Positions 43,900 to 54,464 are shown, counted from the first letter of the stretch. The stretch is 64,000 nucleotides of DNA from Isoetes taiwanensis (GCA_021234155.1 JAJEKV010000104.1:1433900-1497899); one strand, 5' to 3'. Notes: a model not told the origin generated them from the sequence alone. Translations and numbers: made by a program.

Positions 43900-45150
43900 A
43901 ATATGCTCTTTGAAAAGGGATAATGACTTATGTACTTAAGAGTGGTAACACATGTACAAGAAAAAAAAGTTAGGTATTCAAATGGAATTAGAAGCAAAAA
44001 CTTTTACATTCAAAATTTTTTATGGTCAGATGGCTTTACATCATTTTGTAAATTTAAATGCCCGGAGGCTTCAACTATTCACAACAAAAAAGCCCGGAGG
44101 CTTGCAGTCATATGGTAAGAAGTTGGAGGCAAGCTCGACTAAGAACAAGGAAAAAAAAATAAGAGGTGCTCTACCCTAACAAATTTCATTCATCTGCTTC
44201 ACCATCTGCAAAAAAAAAAAAAGAAATAACAGTTAGTTGAATGCTTAAGAAAAGAAAGAAAACATGCATGTACCATGAACTAACGCCATGAGCTCCTCAA
44301 GTCGCTAGATTCGCCTTCAACTTCTTCATCTTCTTCATCATCTTCTTCTTCTTCTCCGGCGTAGACCACTCATTTTCTGAAGAATCTCCTATCCAGCCTT
44401 CAAGAACACACACGTGATGAACTCCTGCTCCCGAATTTCTCTGATTCCTCATTCTCGATTCCTCACCAAAGGAATCGAGGAATCGAGGAATCGAGGCATT
44501 CAGTGAGTAAGAACCGCGGCAAATGGAGGGAACTCATGGAGGAACACCTCTTCCAGCCGTAATAGGCTCTTTGGAGGACACCTCCGGCTCTTCCAGAGCT
44601 GATCTCTTCATGGCGATGGACTAAAGAAATTGGGCGGAGGATCTAGCTAAGATTGGGCGGAGATTGGGGAGAATGGGCCAATCTAGGCTGGAATAGATAT
44701 AGGCTGGATTAGACGTGAAAAATCGTGAGGGAATGATTCGTATTCCAGTCCTATCAACCATCATTACATGCCATTATGTGCATATCTCAAATTTGAGCCA
44801 TATCTAATATCTTCCTTTTTAACCTTATACCTAAATATCCAATATCTTCCTTTTTTAACCTTATTCCTAAATATCCAATATCTTCCTTTTTTAACCTTAT
44901 TCATAAACCTATATGATTTGAGTTTAACCTGAAAATGAACACCGATATAATTCGAATTTAACATACTATTTAATACCAAGATGCTACACACTATGTCGAT
45001 AATTGGGATTTAAAAAAAACTCCAAACCCTCCTCGAGAAAACCACGTAAGTCTTGACCTCACTTGTGTTTAAGTTTAATTTGACAACAAGCAACTTCCAT
45101 ATTGTGTAGATCGCGACTGCCAAATCAAGGTGTGGTGTTTTTATGCCCCA
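43900..45150. other. No recognised gene; short tandem repeats
   Basis: Contains CTT-rich microsatellites near 44,310-44,360, a GGAATCGA repeat near 44,462-44,490 and three tandem copies of a 36-bp unit (tatcttcctttttaacctta type) at 44,805-44,895. No coding pattern seen. Confidence 0.5.
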
Positions 45151-45154
45151 ACAC

Positions 45155-45680
45155 AATTAAACCCGTGTGAGCCGAACGTCCGCATTAACCGTTTTTTTGA
45201 ATTTGCAACGTGCATATGGAAATCGAAAAGTCCATTCTCCTACAATCCATGCTTTTATACATTAAGCAAATTCAAATTTCGAATTGTAGGGGCGGGAAGC
45301 CTCAGATAGGATGAAGTGAAGATCGGTTAAAAGCGCAGCTGCCAGCACCCAAAATGAAAGTCCGATCTGATACAAAGCTTCAACCTACACATTCAAATTT
45401 TGAAATGTAGAAGGCGGTGACGCGCACGCTTACCAAGAGACACCGTCATGAGTTGCCGGTATGCTATAATGCAAGTGGGCATTTTAGAAGCGCCACGTGT
45501 TGCATCAGTCCGTCTGACAACCAACAGAATTAAATACATATGGCGCCATGAATGTGCAATCCCCCTTATTCTGGAAGAATATTCCAAGCAAATCTGTAAT
45601 TATAAGAGTTTGGTATCCTAGGTGGCATGGGAAAAAGGGAGCGGAAATATGACGTGGAATGGCTGATAGGAGGCCATTTT
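45155..45680. repeat. Right-end repeat copy B (near-empty Helitron site)
   Basis: Direct copy of 41,230-41,696 plus 43,602-43,715 lacking the 1.9-kb Helitron. It ends in the terminal inverted repeat of the giant insertion. Confidence 0.88.
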
Positions 45681-45702
45681 CAGACCCCAAATCCGCCCTA
45701 AT
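45645..45702 (-). repeat. Right terminal inverted repeat
   Basis: GACGTGGAA ... GGCCATTTTC.GACC ... CCGCCCTAAT, the inverse of the left end at 27,501. Confidence 0.75.
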
Positions 45703-47000
45703 GTCGCGTCTACTTCCAATCCTATGGATCAACAAGCTCAGGAGGAAATTTATCAGGCTCTCAACCCTCCTGTCCAACAGTCAAATTGGGTTGGTCTTGT
45801 CTCGCGTCACACACGGGCTTCACGCCCTTTGACCATTATTCCTCATGACACGCAACCTGCTTTTGCTGTGGAAACTGTCCCTCATGACGATGATAAAAAA
45901 GTTCACTTCGCACCTGATCTTGACAAACTTATGCCTCAGGTCATGCCTAAAGTGAGACAAGGTATTCTGAAACTCATGCAGGCTGCGGAAGGTCGAACAC
46001 TGGCAAATGTTCATGCCACCACGAGAGCTCAAAGAAATCAAAAGACCGCGTCATCATCCACCGGTCTGGCGCTCTCACCATATCCAAATATTGTCAGCGA
46101 GGTCGAGCTTCAAAGAAGTTTCGCTTCTTTACCACGGTCCCCAAACCATTGGACCTGCGGGACCCCTTTCACATGTTCCCTTGAACTTGGAAAAGAACTT
46201 GCCAAGATCAAGATTCCTTTGAGCCCGGCCACTATTTTGAAACTCGTCCGGCTCTCAAAGATCGGTTACCTCTTCCCACGGTTACTCGTTGGAGCATTTG
46301 CGACTTCAACACCCACGGTGCATGCCACTTGGTGGGCAATCAACATATCAATCATGTCCAAATTGATGGTGGTAGTGCTGTCAATCTCATTACTGATAAA
46401 CTCAGGAAGCAATTGGGCATCAAACAATTATACCGTGCCCCTTATGACATCAAATTGGCAAATGGCCATATCACGCGCCCTCAAGGCGTCACTCCTCTTC
46501 TCCACATCAGCATTGGTGATCTCAAATTCCCCTTGGAATTTGGTGTTTGGAAAGCAGGAGAAGATCCTGGTGATTATGAAATGCTGGTTGGACGACCTTT
46601 TCTCCGCCAGGCTAAGAGTATTCATTACTGGGCCACGGACCAACTTGTTATCACTGATGGCCATCTCAATGCCACAATGGATCTGGAAACTGGCCAATTG
46701 ATCTCTGTCGAGAATGCTGAACCTTCCATCTCAGACACTGACTCTGAAGAAGCCCAAAATATTTATCATGTTCAAGCTCCTCCAGCGGGTCTACCTCTCT
46801 CCTCTTACTCTGAGTATGCTGATCCCTGGGGTGACATGACGCTCGATCAGGACCAGGCCGTGGCGGCTCCCTTGGACCCTTACCTGGCTTCCTGCAATCG
46901 CATTCAATGTCTTGATCATTTTTCTGATCCCCTTCCTTCCTCAGAGACAGTTGATGTTCATGCCGTCATGAAGCAACCATTGCTTGATGACGCTCAGTAG
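45703..47000 (+). pseudogene. Gypsy 2 spacer and protease
   Basis: The frame entering from gag continues from 45,703 (VASTSNPMDQQAQEE) through an acidic linker and shifts frame near 46,240. The aspartic protease motif is QIDGGSAVNLIT at about 46,355-46,390, D-G-G in place of D-T/S-G. The conserved second half reads EMLVGRPFLRQA. The frame then runs to TAG at 46,998, a possible CAG to TAG change, and is in the same phase as RT and integrase. Confidence 0.85.
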
Positions 47001-47039
47001 CCTCTTTTCTTCACCACTCAAAATGCTGCTCCTCCCATC

Positions 47040-48815
47040 ATGCTTCAGCCTCCTGCTCATCAGGTTCAGGACACGGAGGTTGTTCCTCATATTCAAACTC
47101 CAGAAGTGGAAATCGTGGACATTGGAAACAATCAACCAATCCGCTTAGCTGCTAAACTTCCACCTACTTATAAAGCATGCGCTGTGACACTGTTCAAGAA
47201 ATTCAAACATATTTTTGATTGGAGCTACAAAGACCTTTGAGGTATCAAAAAAGAATTGGGGGAACTCACCATTCCTACCAAATCAGATGCATGCCCAATC
47301 TAGCAACGACAGTACAGGCTCAACCCAAATTATCGTGACCGCGTCAAGGCCGAAATTGACAAACTCTTGGCTGCTGGCCTGATTTATGAGGTCAAACATT
47401 CTGAATGGGTGAGCCCCATCGTCATTGCTCTCAAACATAATGGTAAGATCCGCGTTTGCGTGGACTATAGAAAACTCAATCAAGCCACGGAGCGTGATCA
47501 TTTTCCGCTTCCCTTCACAGACCAGGTTCTTGAAGAAGTTGCTGGTCATGAGATGTACTCTTTCATGGACGGATTCTCTGGGTACAATCAAATCTCTATC
47601 AAGAAAGAAGATCAACTCAAAACTACCTTCACCACCCCGTGGGGCACTTTTGCCTACAAGGTGGTCCCTTTTGGCTTGTCAAACTCTCCTTCAACCTTTC
47701 AGCGCATCATGCTCTCCGTCTTTCAAGACTTTATGAAGGATAAACCTTTTCTTCAGATCTTCCAAGATGATTTTTCTGCCTACAGCTCCATGGATGATCA
47801 CTTGGACAAATTGGAGCTTGTCTTTCAAAAATGTGATGAATTTGGCATTAGTCTCAATCCTGAGAAGTGCACCTTCTGCGTCACCTCCGGTGTTCTGTTG
47901 GGTCATGTGGTCAGTAAAGAAGGCATCACCACGGATCCTGCTAAAATCAATTGTGTACTGAAAGCTCAAGCACCGTCAAATATCAAAGAGACACGCTCTT
48001 TTCTGGGTAAGGTAAATTACTATTCCACCTTCATTCTTGGACTTGCAGCTATAGCTGACCCCATTCATAAACTCACGGATGATGAATCCACTTGGGCTTG
48101 GAATTCCCAAGCGGAAGTTGCTTTTCAGAAGTTGAAACTGCTACTTACCCAGGCCCCGGTACTTGTTCCTCCTCAATGGGACAAGCCTTTCCACGTTCAT
48201 GTTGATGTCTCTGCCTTTGCAATTGGTGCTGTTCTCTCTCAGGCCTATGATGAAACCACGGATAAACCGATCCGCTATGCCAGCCGGAAACTCAATCCTG
48301 CTGAGCGCAACTATTCTGCCACGGAACGAGAAGCTTTGGGTTTAGTTTTCTGTGTCCAACGTTTCCGTCATTACTTGTTGGGCAGCCAGATTAAGTTCTT
48401 TGTTGACCATCAAGCTCTTCTTTATTTGATCAACAAAGCCACGCCCACGGGAAGAATAGCTCGTTGGGTCCTTTTTCTGCAAGAGTTCGCTCCCTTCAAA
48501 ATTGTTCATATGGCAGACAAATCTCATGTGGTGCCTGATCCATCCACGGGTGTTTCTGACGCCTTTCCAGACGCTCAATTATTCCTGGTCACGGCCACGC
48601 CACATTGGTTTCATAACTTTCAACAATATCTTCTCACTGGTGCTCTTCCTCCTGCTGATCCGACGCTCTCTCCAGAAAAGCTTCGCTCCCGCCACCGTCA
48701 GTTTCTCCGAGAGGTCCGTGACTATACCATGGTTGCAGGCCATTTGTACAAAAGAGGCAAAGACATGGTTCTCCGTCATTGTGTCCTCCCTCATGAGGTG
48801 CCCGATATTGTTTGA
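47040..48815 (+). pseudogene. Gypsy 2 reverse transcriptase and RNase H
   Basis: From 47,040 the frame continues with TGA at 47,238 and TAG at 47,302, both explicable as CGA to TGA and CAG to TAG. From 47,367 482 codons are open. RT blocks: VCVDYRKLNQATERDHFP, FMDGFSGYNQI, VVPFGLSNSPSTFQRIM, catalytic FQDDF (about 47,760-47,775) and NYYSTFI. RNase H has an intact first Asp (HVDVSAFAIGAVL), E in YSATEREALG and the D of FVDHQAL. The enzyme converts element RNA to cDNA in particles. Confidence 0.92.
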
Positions 48816-49937
48816 CAAGCCCACGATGGGCTTGGTGGTGGTCATTTTAGTGGTGACGCCACGGCACGCAAAATTCTTCTGGCAGGATATTTCTGGCCCA
48901 CGCTCTTCAAAGATGCCCACGCTTATGCTCGCACGTGTGACGTCTATCAGCGTGTGGGAAAGCCCACGGCCCGTGACGCTCTTCCCTTGACGCCGGTCGC
49001 CACGCCACATCCCTCCAGCAAATGGGGAATGGATTTTGTGGGGCCCATGGACCCACCGGCGCGGCACACCCGTGCCCGCTATATCCTGGTCATCACGGAT
49101 TATGCTACCAAATGGGCAGAAGCTTGTGCACTTCCAGACAACACTGCTGCCAGCACAACCAAGGTCCTCTACACGCATATCATCACGCGTTTTGGTTGTC
49201 CCACGGAACTTGTTAGTGATCGTGGCGTGCATTTTGTCAATCATACCATCAAAGAGCTGACGGATTATCTTCACATCCAACACCGGAAGAGTACACCCTA
49301 TTATCCTCAGGGAAATGGCTTGGCAGAAAGTACCAACAAAACACTCATCACAGTTCTCAAGAAAATTTGTGACGCTTCGCGAACAGATTGGCAGGACAAG
49401 TTGCCTACTGTTCTTTGGGCTTACAACACTAGTTTCAAAATCGCTACTGGTCACACTCCTTCCAAACTGGTTTATGGTCAAGAAGCTCTCATGCCTTTTG
49501 AGTATATTCTTCCCACTCTCCGTTTTCAACTTGCTACAGCCCATAATCCACCTGCTGCACTCAAGGAAAGGGTTTATCAATTGGAACAGTTGGATGAACT
49601 TAGGCGTGATGCTTACATTCGTGTTCTTCATGGCCAACAGTTGCAAAAATCTTTGCATGACAAACGACTTAAGACAAAAACATTCAAAGAAGGTGATTTG
49701 GTTCTTCTTTATGATTCTCGTTACAAAAATTTTCCGGGCAAGTTAAAGTTCAGATGGCTTGGTCCTTGTCAAATTGTTCAAGTGGTACAACCCAGCGTTT
49801 TCAAGCTGGCCGAACTCGATGGCACTCCATTACCTACACTGGTTAAGGGCTTTCGCCTCAAACAATTTCATACAACAGAAAGTGACAATCATCCACCGGA
49901 TGCTGTTCCAGACACAGACACAACAGATAGTGACTAA
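48816..49937 (+). pseudogene. Gypsy 2 integrase
   Basis: Same phase as RT, separated by one TGA (48,813-48,815, probably CGA before). The zinc module shows H in QAHDG, H in GGHFSG and CDVYQR, where the expected second Cys is Tyr (TAT for TGT). The DDE core is intact: MDFVGPMD, LVSDRGVHF and NGLAESTNK. ALWAYNTSFKIATGH and the C-terminal KFRWLGPCQIV follow, then an acidic tail ending at 49,937. No chromodomain. Confidence 0.9.
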
Positions 49938-50076
49938 CAAGCGGCATATTTATATTATAGAGGTGCAATTTTTACAAAATGAGAGCATAGCCCATCTATT
50001 TTCCGCTATGGGCAGAGCCCTATTTACAAAAACGGGCTGAGAGCCCTATTTACTAAATCCTAAGGAGAAAAACCCT

Positions 50077-50509
50077 CTACTCCGGGTTTGGAGCAGAGGT
50101 GATACGCAGGATGTGGTAGTAATTCTGCTCCGGATCCCAGCGCAGGTGAATCACCACCTCCATCCCGTTGGTCAGGGGGTCGGGATGCTCAGCCATCCCG
50201 GCACACCACCCGTCCATTGCGATACCACGATTGTGGCACCGCCAGAGGTCCAAGCAGTCCATCTTGCAGGTAATCCACTCAAGGCAGTTTGAAGGCATAG
50301 TGCACTTGTCGTGAAGTCCAGCCGCAGACATACTGAGCGCCATCGGGTGTCTCAGCTTCAACCACTGTTCGTCTTATATAGCCAACCAAGGACCTCCCGG
50401 TCGACGTGGACCAATCAGAAAATTCGCCAACGTGTTCGCAATGCAAGGCTCTTTCTAATTTCAGAATCTTTTCTCCCGCCGCATATCTAGCCATGGTACC
50501 TTCTGACAC
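50077..50509 (-). pseudogene. Antisense ORF between integrase and ORF3 of gypsy 2
   Basis: Minus-strand pieces read MARYAAGEKILKLERALHCE and TSTGRSLVGYIRRTVVEAET, then in another frame CLEWITCKMDCLDLWRCHN and WDPEQNYYHILRITSAPNPE to the stop at 50,077. The phrasing is clearly protein-like, with one frameshift near 50,290. Antisense ORFs in the 3' region are known from large Tat-type plant gypsy elements; the relation is inference. Function unknown. Confidence 0.6.
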
Positions 50510-50867
50510 CTTCGTTTTAATGATATCCCACTTCGAATTACCAGCATTAAATCACATTCCTTCTTTTCACGCCCGTCGAACATTAAGGTGTGTCCTTTAG
50601 CCAGCTGTCACATCAGATCATTCCCCTACGTCTCATCGCCACCGTTCACTGTTTCTCCCTTTACCGTTTGGGGGACTTAGCCAACATTTTGCCTCTCAAT
50701 TGCCTCCTTCGCATCGGTCGCCACCTGGCAACATCAACGGTTGCTGGTTCATCATGCCCCTTCGCCAACATTTGTGAGCCCTAGAGTCTTTTCGCCTCTC
50801 TGCATTTTCGTCTTCCGCTCTCCGCTCTCCGCCTTTGCATCACCGTTCCTTTCCGATGCTCTTCGCC

Positions 50868-52529
50868 ATGGCTGCACCCAAATTTCCTACACTTCAAGCT
50901 ACTGCTCCAAGGGATCCGGCTCTTTTCGAGTCTGTGTCCTTCTTGACGCCCACCTTTCGTGACGCCCTCATTGGCCCGAGTCGTGAAGTTGCGGAACGCC
51001 AAAAGCTTTATGAATTCTCACAGATGGACCTCCCTGCACCAAATCCAGAGCAATTGAAGCAGTTCATCGCTCACATCGTCAACAGCCCGAACAGCTATGC
51101 TACTGTGGTCGATGGCACCACCATTTTGCTTACCCAGCCCCTGATTTCTGAGGTATTCCGTATTCCTTTGCAAACACCTTGTTTATCTTGGGCTGCCTTA
51201 CAGGATATAGATGTCACTGAGTTCGGCGCTCCTTCTTATCAAGCCAACATGCATCGCCTCACCAATATTGCAAAGACCCATGATACTTTTGTCAAGTTTC
51301 TGTGGCGCAAATTGCTCGGGTATTCTATCAAGAACACCCACATCAATAAGCCGTTCTATAATCTGGTTATCACAGCCACCCGCTCCAACCACCACATTGA
51401 TTGACCCCAGCTATTGTTCTACTGCCTTCTTCAAGAAGTAGACCGCATTCGGGCTACCCCCTCCTCTGTCCTTGAGGTTTCAGTGGGTGGCCATCTTCAA
51501 GCCCTCATCCGTCATTATCTTCGTGTTCCTGTGTCCGTTTCAAATTCTCATGCATCCACTCAGCACTCCCTACATTCACTTCCTCAAAATCAACAGGCTG
51601 GAACTTCACGCCCTTCTTCTTCTGGTCATGTCCAACATAACACCACGCATGTCACTGTCTCCTCCTCCTCCACAGAAACGAGGCCCTCAAGTTCTCATCA
51701 TGTTTCTCAAACGTCACAAACACGGCAACAGCAGGCCCCTCCACCTCCACATCCTCGCCAGCTTCTGTATCAATACCAGCAGGTAGTTCAAGCTGCTGCT
51801 CTCAAGTTGCAAGAATCCCAGGACGCTCTCATGAATGGGGTTCAAGCGTCCCTGGAGGCCTCGGAAGCGGTTCACCGAGACCTTCACACTGCTACCACGC
51901 AAGTTCACACTCTGGAGAACCAGCTTCAAGCAAAGCACGAGGCTCTTTTACAGGCCCGTGAGGATCTAAAGCTGCCCACGATCAGCATAGTCTGCTTGCT
52001 GATCAGCAGGCTCAATTGCAAATCACCATTCAGGAATTGTTGGAGCAGGTCAAGGCAAGGGAGACTCTCTTGGTTGACAAGGATAAAGACATTGCAAAGC
52101 TAGACACGCTGTATACAGAGCTTTCTCGGCATTACACCACTCAAGCCCAAGACCTTACAGTGCATGACGCTCAAATAGCCTTTTTAGAAGCTCAGCTTTC
52201 CACCCTGACCTCTCAGCTCACGCCTCTCCAAGATCAGCTTACGGAGGCTCAGAAACAGAAAATCATTGATGACGCCGAGATTGCCACGCTTCGACTCAAT
52301 ATTCCTGGGCAATCCTCTTCACATGCCACGCCTTCTCAGAAACGGGTAGTCACGCCTTCTGTTAGAAAAGGAGAACCGGATCCGTGACCTCGAACAACAG
52401 CAAGCCATTCAGTCTGCTGATGAGGCCCAGACCAAACAAGAAGGCTATGTTACCATCGCCCTCAACATGTCAGTTGACTTCCCTATTCCTTCCAGTTATC
52501 TCGATTATGTGGTTCACTACAAGGGATAG
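50868..52529 (+). pseudogene. Gypsy 2 ORF3, coiled-coil protein of about 550 residues
   Basis: gccATGG at 50,868 opens MAAPKFPTLQATAPRDP. A folded N-terminal part (TFRDALIGPSREVAERQKLY, LKQFIAHIVNSPNSYATVVD, FRIPLQ, FLWRKLLGYS) resembles the plant transposon protein domain found in extra ORFs of such elements. A TGA at 51,402 breaks it. A Ser/His/Gln-rich linker follows, then long coiled coils from about 51,790 (ALKLQESQDALMNGVQASLE) to 52,440. Frameshifts lie near 51,985 and 52,375. TAG at 52,527 ends it, where the palindromic block begins. Function unknown. Confidence 0.75.
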
Positions 52530-53158
52530 TCGACCTTCAACGACGTCGCGACGTCGAAGAACGACGGATCGTCGTCGAACATCGACGACATCGTCGTTCA
52601 ACGACGACAACGTCGTTTCGACGTCGTTCAACGACGTTTATCAGGGCTGACGTGTCGGATTGGCCTGCGTGGCATGGTCTGCGTGTCAAAACACGTCAGC
52701 TGGATGTTGTTGAACGACGTCTCACGAAATGGACGCCGCGCCCAGCCCCGCGTGGAAATGGGCCGCTGCCAAGCCGGGCACCAGATGTCAAGACGCCGCC
52801 AACAGTTGCCGTTGGTTGAACGACGTCACACAAAGCTGACGTCTCATGTTGGCCTCCGTGGCATGGTGCTGGTGCAAAGCTGGCAGGCTGCGTGTCAAGA
52901 CACGTCCGCTTGACGTCGTTCAACGACGTGGCGCAGAGCTGACGTGTCGCTACGGCCTGCATGGCATTGTGCCCGTGCAAAGCTGGCCTGCTTGTGTGTC
53001 AAGACGCGCCACCAAAATGTCGTTGAACGACGTTGCACAACGCTGATATGTCACGCCCTTTTAGCTTGGCATGGTGTTTGTGCCAAAGGGTTTTGCTCGA
53101 TGTCGACACCGCGTCGTTACCTCGACGTCGTTAAACGACGTCACACAGAGGAAATTAT
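52530..53158. repeat. Palindrome array of ACGTCGTTnAACGACGT and about 103-bp tandem units
   Basis: From 52,540 to 52,640 short palindromes such as CGTCGTTCAACGACG follow each other. From 52,646 tandem units begin GCTGACGTGTC or variants (52,646, 52,835, 52,938, 53,042). They contain TGCGTGGCATGG, GTGCAAAGCTGGC and GTGTCAAGACACGTC, and end in CGTCGTTcAACGACGT plus CACA. The first interval (189 bp) may be two diverged units. The TGACGT and ACGTCA cores are the kind bound by plant TGA/bZIP factors; binding here is inference. Confidence 0.9.
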
Positions 53159-53183
53159 TATTTTTTGCCAAATAAAAACCCTA

Positions 53184-53211
53184 ACCCTAACCCTAACCCT
53201 AACCCTACATC
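53184..53211. repeat. (CCCTAA)4-5 array
   Basis: aaaCCCTAACCCTAACCCTAA and onward, five units with the last imperfect. It stands about 70 bases before an ATG, as at 33,106. Confidence 0.9.
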
Positions 53212-53280
53212 CACGTTATAAGTGGATCCATCAGTAGCTGATGTTATTCTTATCTTTTGAGTGTTCTTCCCTATCTTGCT

Positions 53281-53592
53281 ATAATGGTCCGGCAGTTGAA
53301 GACCACCTTCGCGCGATATGTTCCTTCTAGCAGTAATCCTCCTCCTCCAAGGGAAGACAACTCCAAAGAACCCCCGCTTCTCCTTACTGAGAACCCTCCC
53401 TTCACCATCGTGGGCAAAGATGAGTGAAAAGGAGCTACCGATTGCACTAACATCCGGCGCCCATGCGGAACGACCGGTAGAATGGCTCACCGAGCCAAAC
53501 AAAGAGAAAACGACGTTAATGGTGCGGATAATGATGCAAATGGTTGCATCAAACCGCGCTACGCCCTCGTGGATGGACATAAGTAATGTATA
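53281..53592 (+). pseudogene. Short TATA-led gene, unrecognised
   Basis: TTATAAGTGG at 53,216 and ctataATGG at 53,284 open a frame with MVRQLKTTFARYVPSSSNPP that stops at 53,428. In the next frame MSEKELPIALTSGAHAERPV continues to TTLMVRIMMQMVASNRATPS and a stop at 53,591. One frameshift would unite them into a protein of about 100 residues. Not recognised. The arrangement of telomere-like array, TATA box and short ORF mirrors 33,106-33,420. Confidence 0.4.
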
Positions 53593-53740
53593 AGCTTTTT
53601 TTTATGAATGGAAACAATAAGTTTTTTTATCTATTTGTGTTGTCGTTGTATAAGCTTATTTTATGAATGGGAACAATCAGTTTTTTTATTTATTTGTGTT
53701 ATTTGTATTGTATGTTGTTTCTGTTATGTTAAACAATCAC
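53593..53740. other. 3' region with duplicated ATGAATGG...TTTTTTTAT unit
   Basis: Two copies of tataagctt..tttatgaatgg with aacaat and a T run, at 53,591-53,630 and 53,650-53,690. It may be a 3' untranslated region. Confidence 0.5.
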
Positions 53741-53744
53741 AGTT

Positions 53745-53925
53745 GGTCGTTTAACGACGTTATGATCATTTGACGTCGTTAAACGATGTTATGATCATCT
53801 GACGTGGCATATGAGGGGGCATCAGACGCCCCAAGCTGACGTGGCATACCTGGGTGTCAGGACACGTCAGCTTAGCGTCGTTAAACGACGTCACACAGAC
53901 GTCGATAAACGACGTTAAATATGGC
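53745..53925. repeat. Second palindrome array
   Basis: GTCGTTTAACGACGTTATGA, GACGTCGTTAAACGATGTTA and GCGTCGTTAAACGACGTC occur with two CTGACGTGGCATA motifs and GGGGCATC/GACGCCCC inverted repeats. It is the downstream counterpart of 52,530-53,158 and may be the other end of one unit. Confidence 0.9.
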
Positions 53926-54119
53926 GGGAACCCGACCGCTCGGGTTATTTACCATTCCTTTGTTATTTTGACTCGTTTGTTTCGGATTTTTTTGCGCCCG
54001 TGGGTCTTCATAAGGTAAGATCTCTGCTAATTTGTTAATCTTTGTGGTTTTAGAGTTAAACACCTCCAAATGCTAATAGATTAGAAGATTGAATCTTGAA
54101 AGTATGTTAAAAACTTGAG

Positions 54120-54310
54120 GGATGCATGATTAAGGTACTGGTCGGCTCCATCCCGAATGGAGAAGACTAGATGTATCGGGTTTATGCACCTTAGAACAGA
54201 AGTTTCAATCTTCATAGATTACAAAAGATTTGAAAGGTTGCGTGAATAAGGTACTGGTCGACTCCATTTCAAATGGAGAGGACTAGATGTATCGGGTTCA
54301 GGCACCCTTC
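54120..54310. repeat. Two copies of a 60-bp unit
   Basis: aaggtactggtcggctccat with gagaagactagatgtatcgg at about 54,133, repeated as aaggtactggtcgactccat with gaggactagatgtatcgg at about 54,249. Confidence 0.85.
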
Positions 54311-54464
54311 AATCAAATGCTTTCTAAATATCATAAACGTTGTATGAATCTGAATCTTAAGAAGAAACATTTGATAAAATCTAAAAAAAAACATGGATAT
54401 TTATATTTATTATATTATTACATGGTTTTTTATTAATATTTTTATTGTTTACTAGAAAAACAAC

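Larger units (their letters stand above)
27501..45702. mobile_element. Giant inverted-repeat insertion (about 18.2 kb) with gene-like cargo
   Basis: The left end reads ATTAGGGCGG.TTTGGGTC and the right end is its inverse, CCAAATCCGCCCTAAT. Similarity runs about 55 bases inward (GAAAATGGCC, then TTCCACGTC after a small gap) at roughly 80 percent. It sits between gag and protease of gypsy 2, whose frame rejoins when it is removed. No long target duplication is visible; a TA duplication inside ATTAGG...CCTAAT is possible. Contents: hairpin units, an H3-like pseudogene, four paralogous small genes, other decayed coding stretches and two nested Helitrons (4.56 kb together). No transposase was recognised. 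Mutator-like ends are the nearest comparison, but that is inference. Confidence 0.7.
25304..52529 (+). mobile_element. Large Ty3/gypsy element 2, split by an 18.2-kb insertion
   Basis: A 5' LTR, primer site and gag occupy 25,304-27,500; protease, RT, RNase H, integrase and two extra ORFs occupy 45,703-52,529. Joining base 27,500 to 45,703 keeps the frame open (...NDLGKS then VASTSNP...MDQQAQ). The two parts complement each other exactly, gag without pol and pol without gag, so they are read as one element. The RT is of the Athila/Tat-like, non-chromovirus kind, judged by the extra 3' ORFs and absence of a chromodomain. Without the insertion it spans more than 9 kb. The 3' LTR was not found; a palindromic block starts directly after the last ORF. 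Confidence 0.85.

Noticed and set aside
28189-45702. Giant insertion as an endogenous large DNA virus
   Set aside because: Intron-poor genes, TATA boxes, hairpins and an H3 histone are compatible, but no viral hallmark gene (capsid, polymerase, packaging ATPase) was recognised, so it is kept only as an untested possibility.
53158-53580. 140-codon minus-strand frame opposite the short TATA-led gene
   Set aside because: It reads through the CCCTAA array (Gly-Leu repeats) and has no conserved motif.
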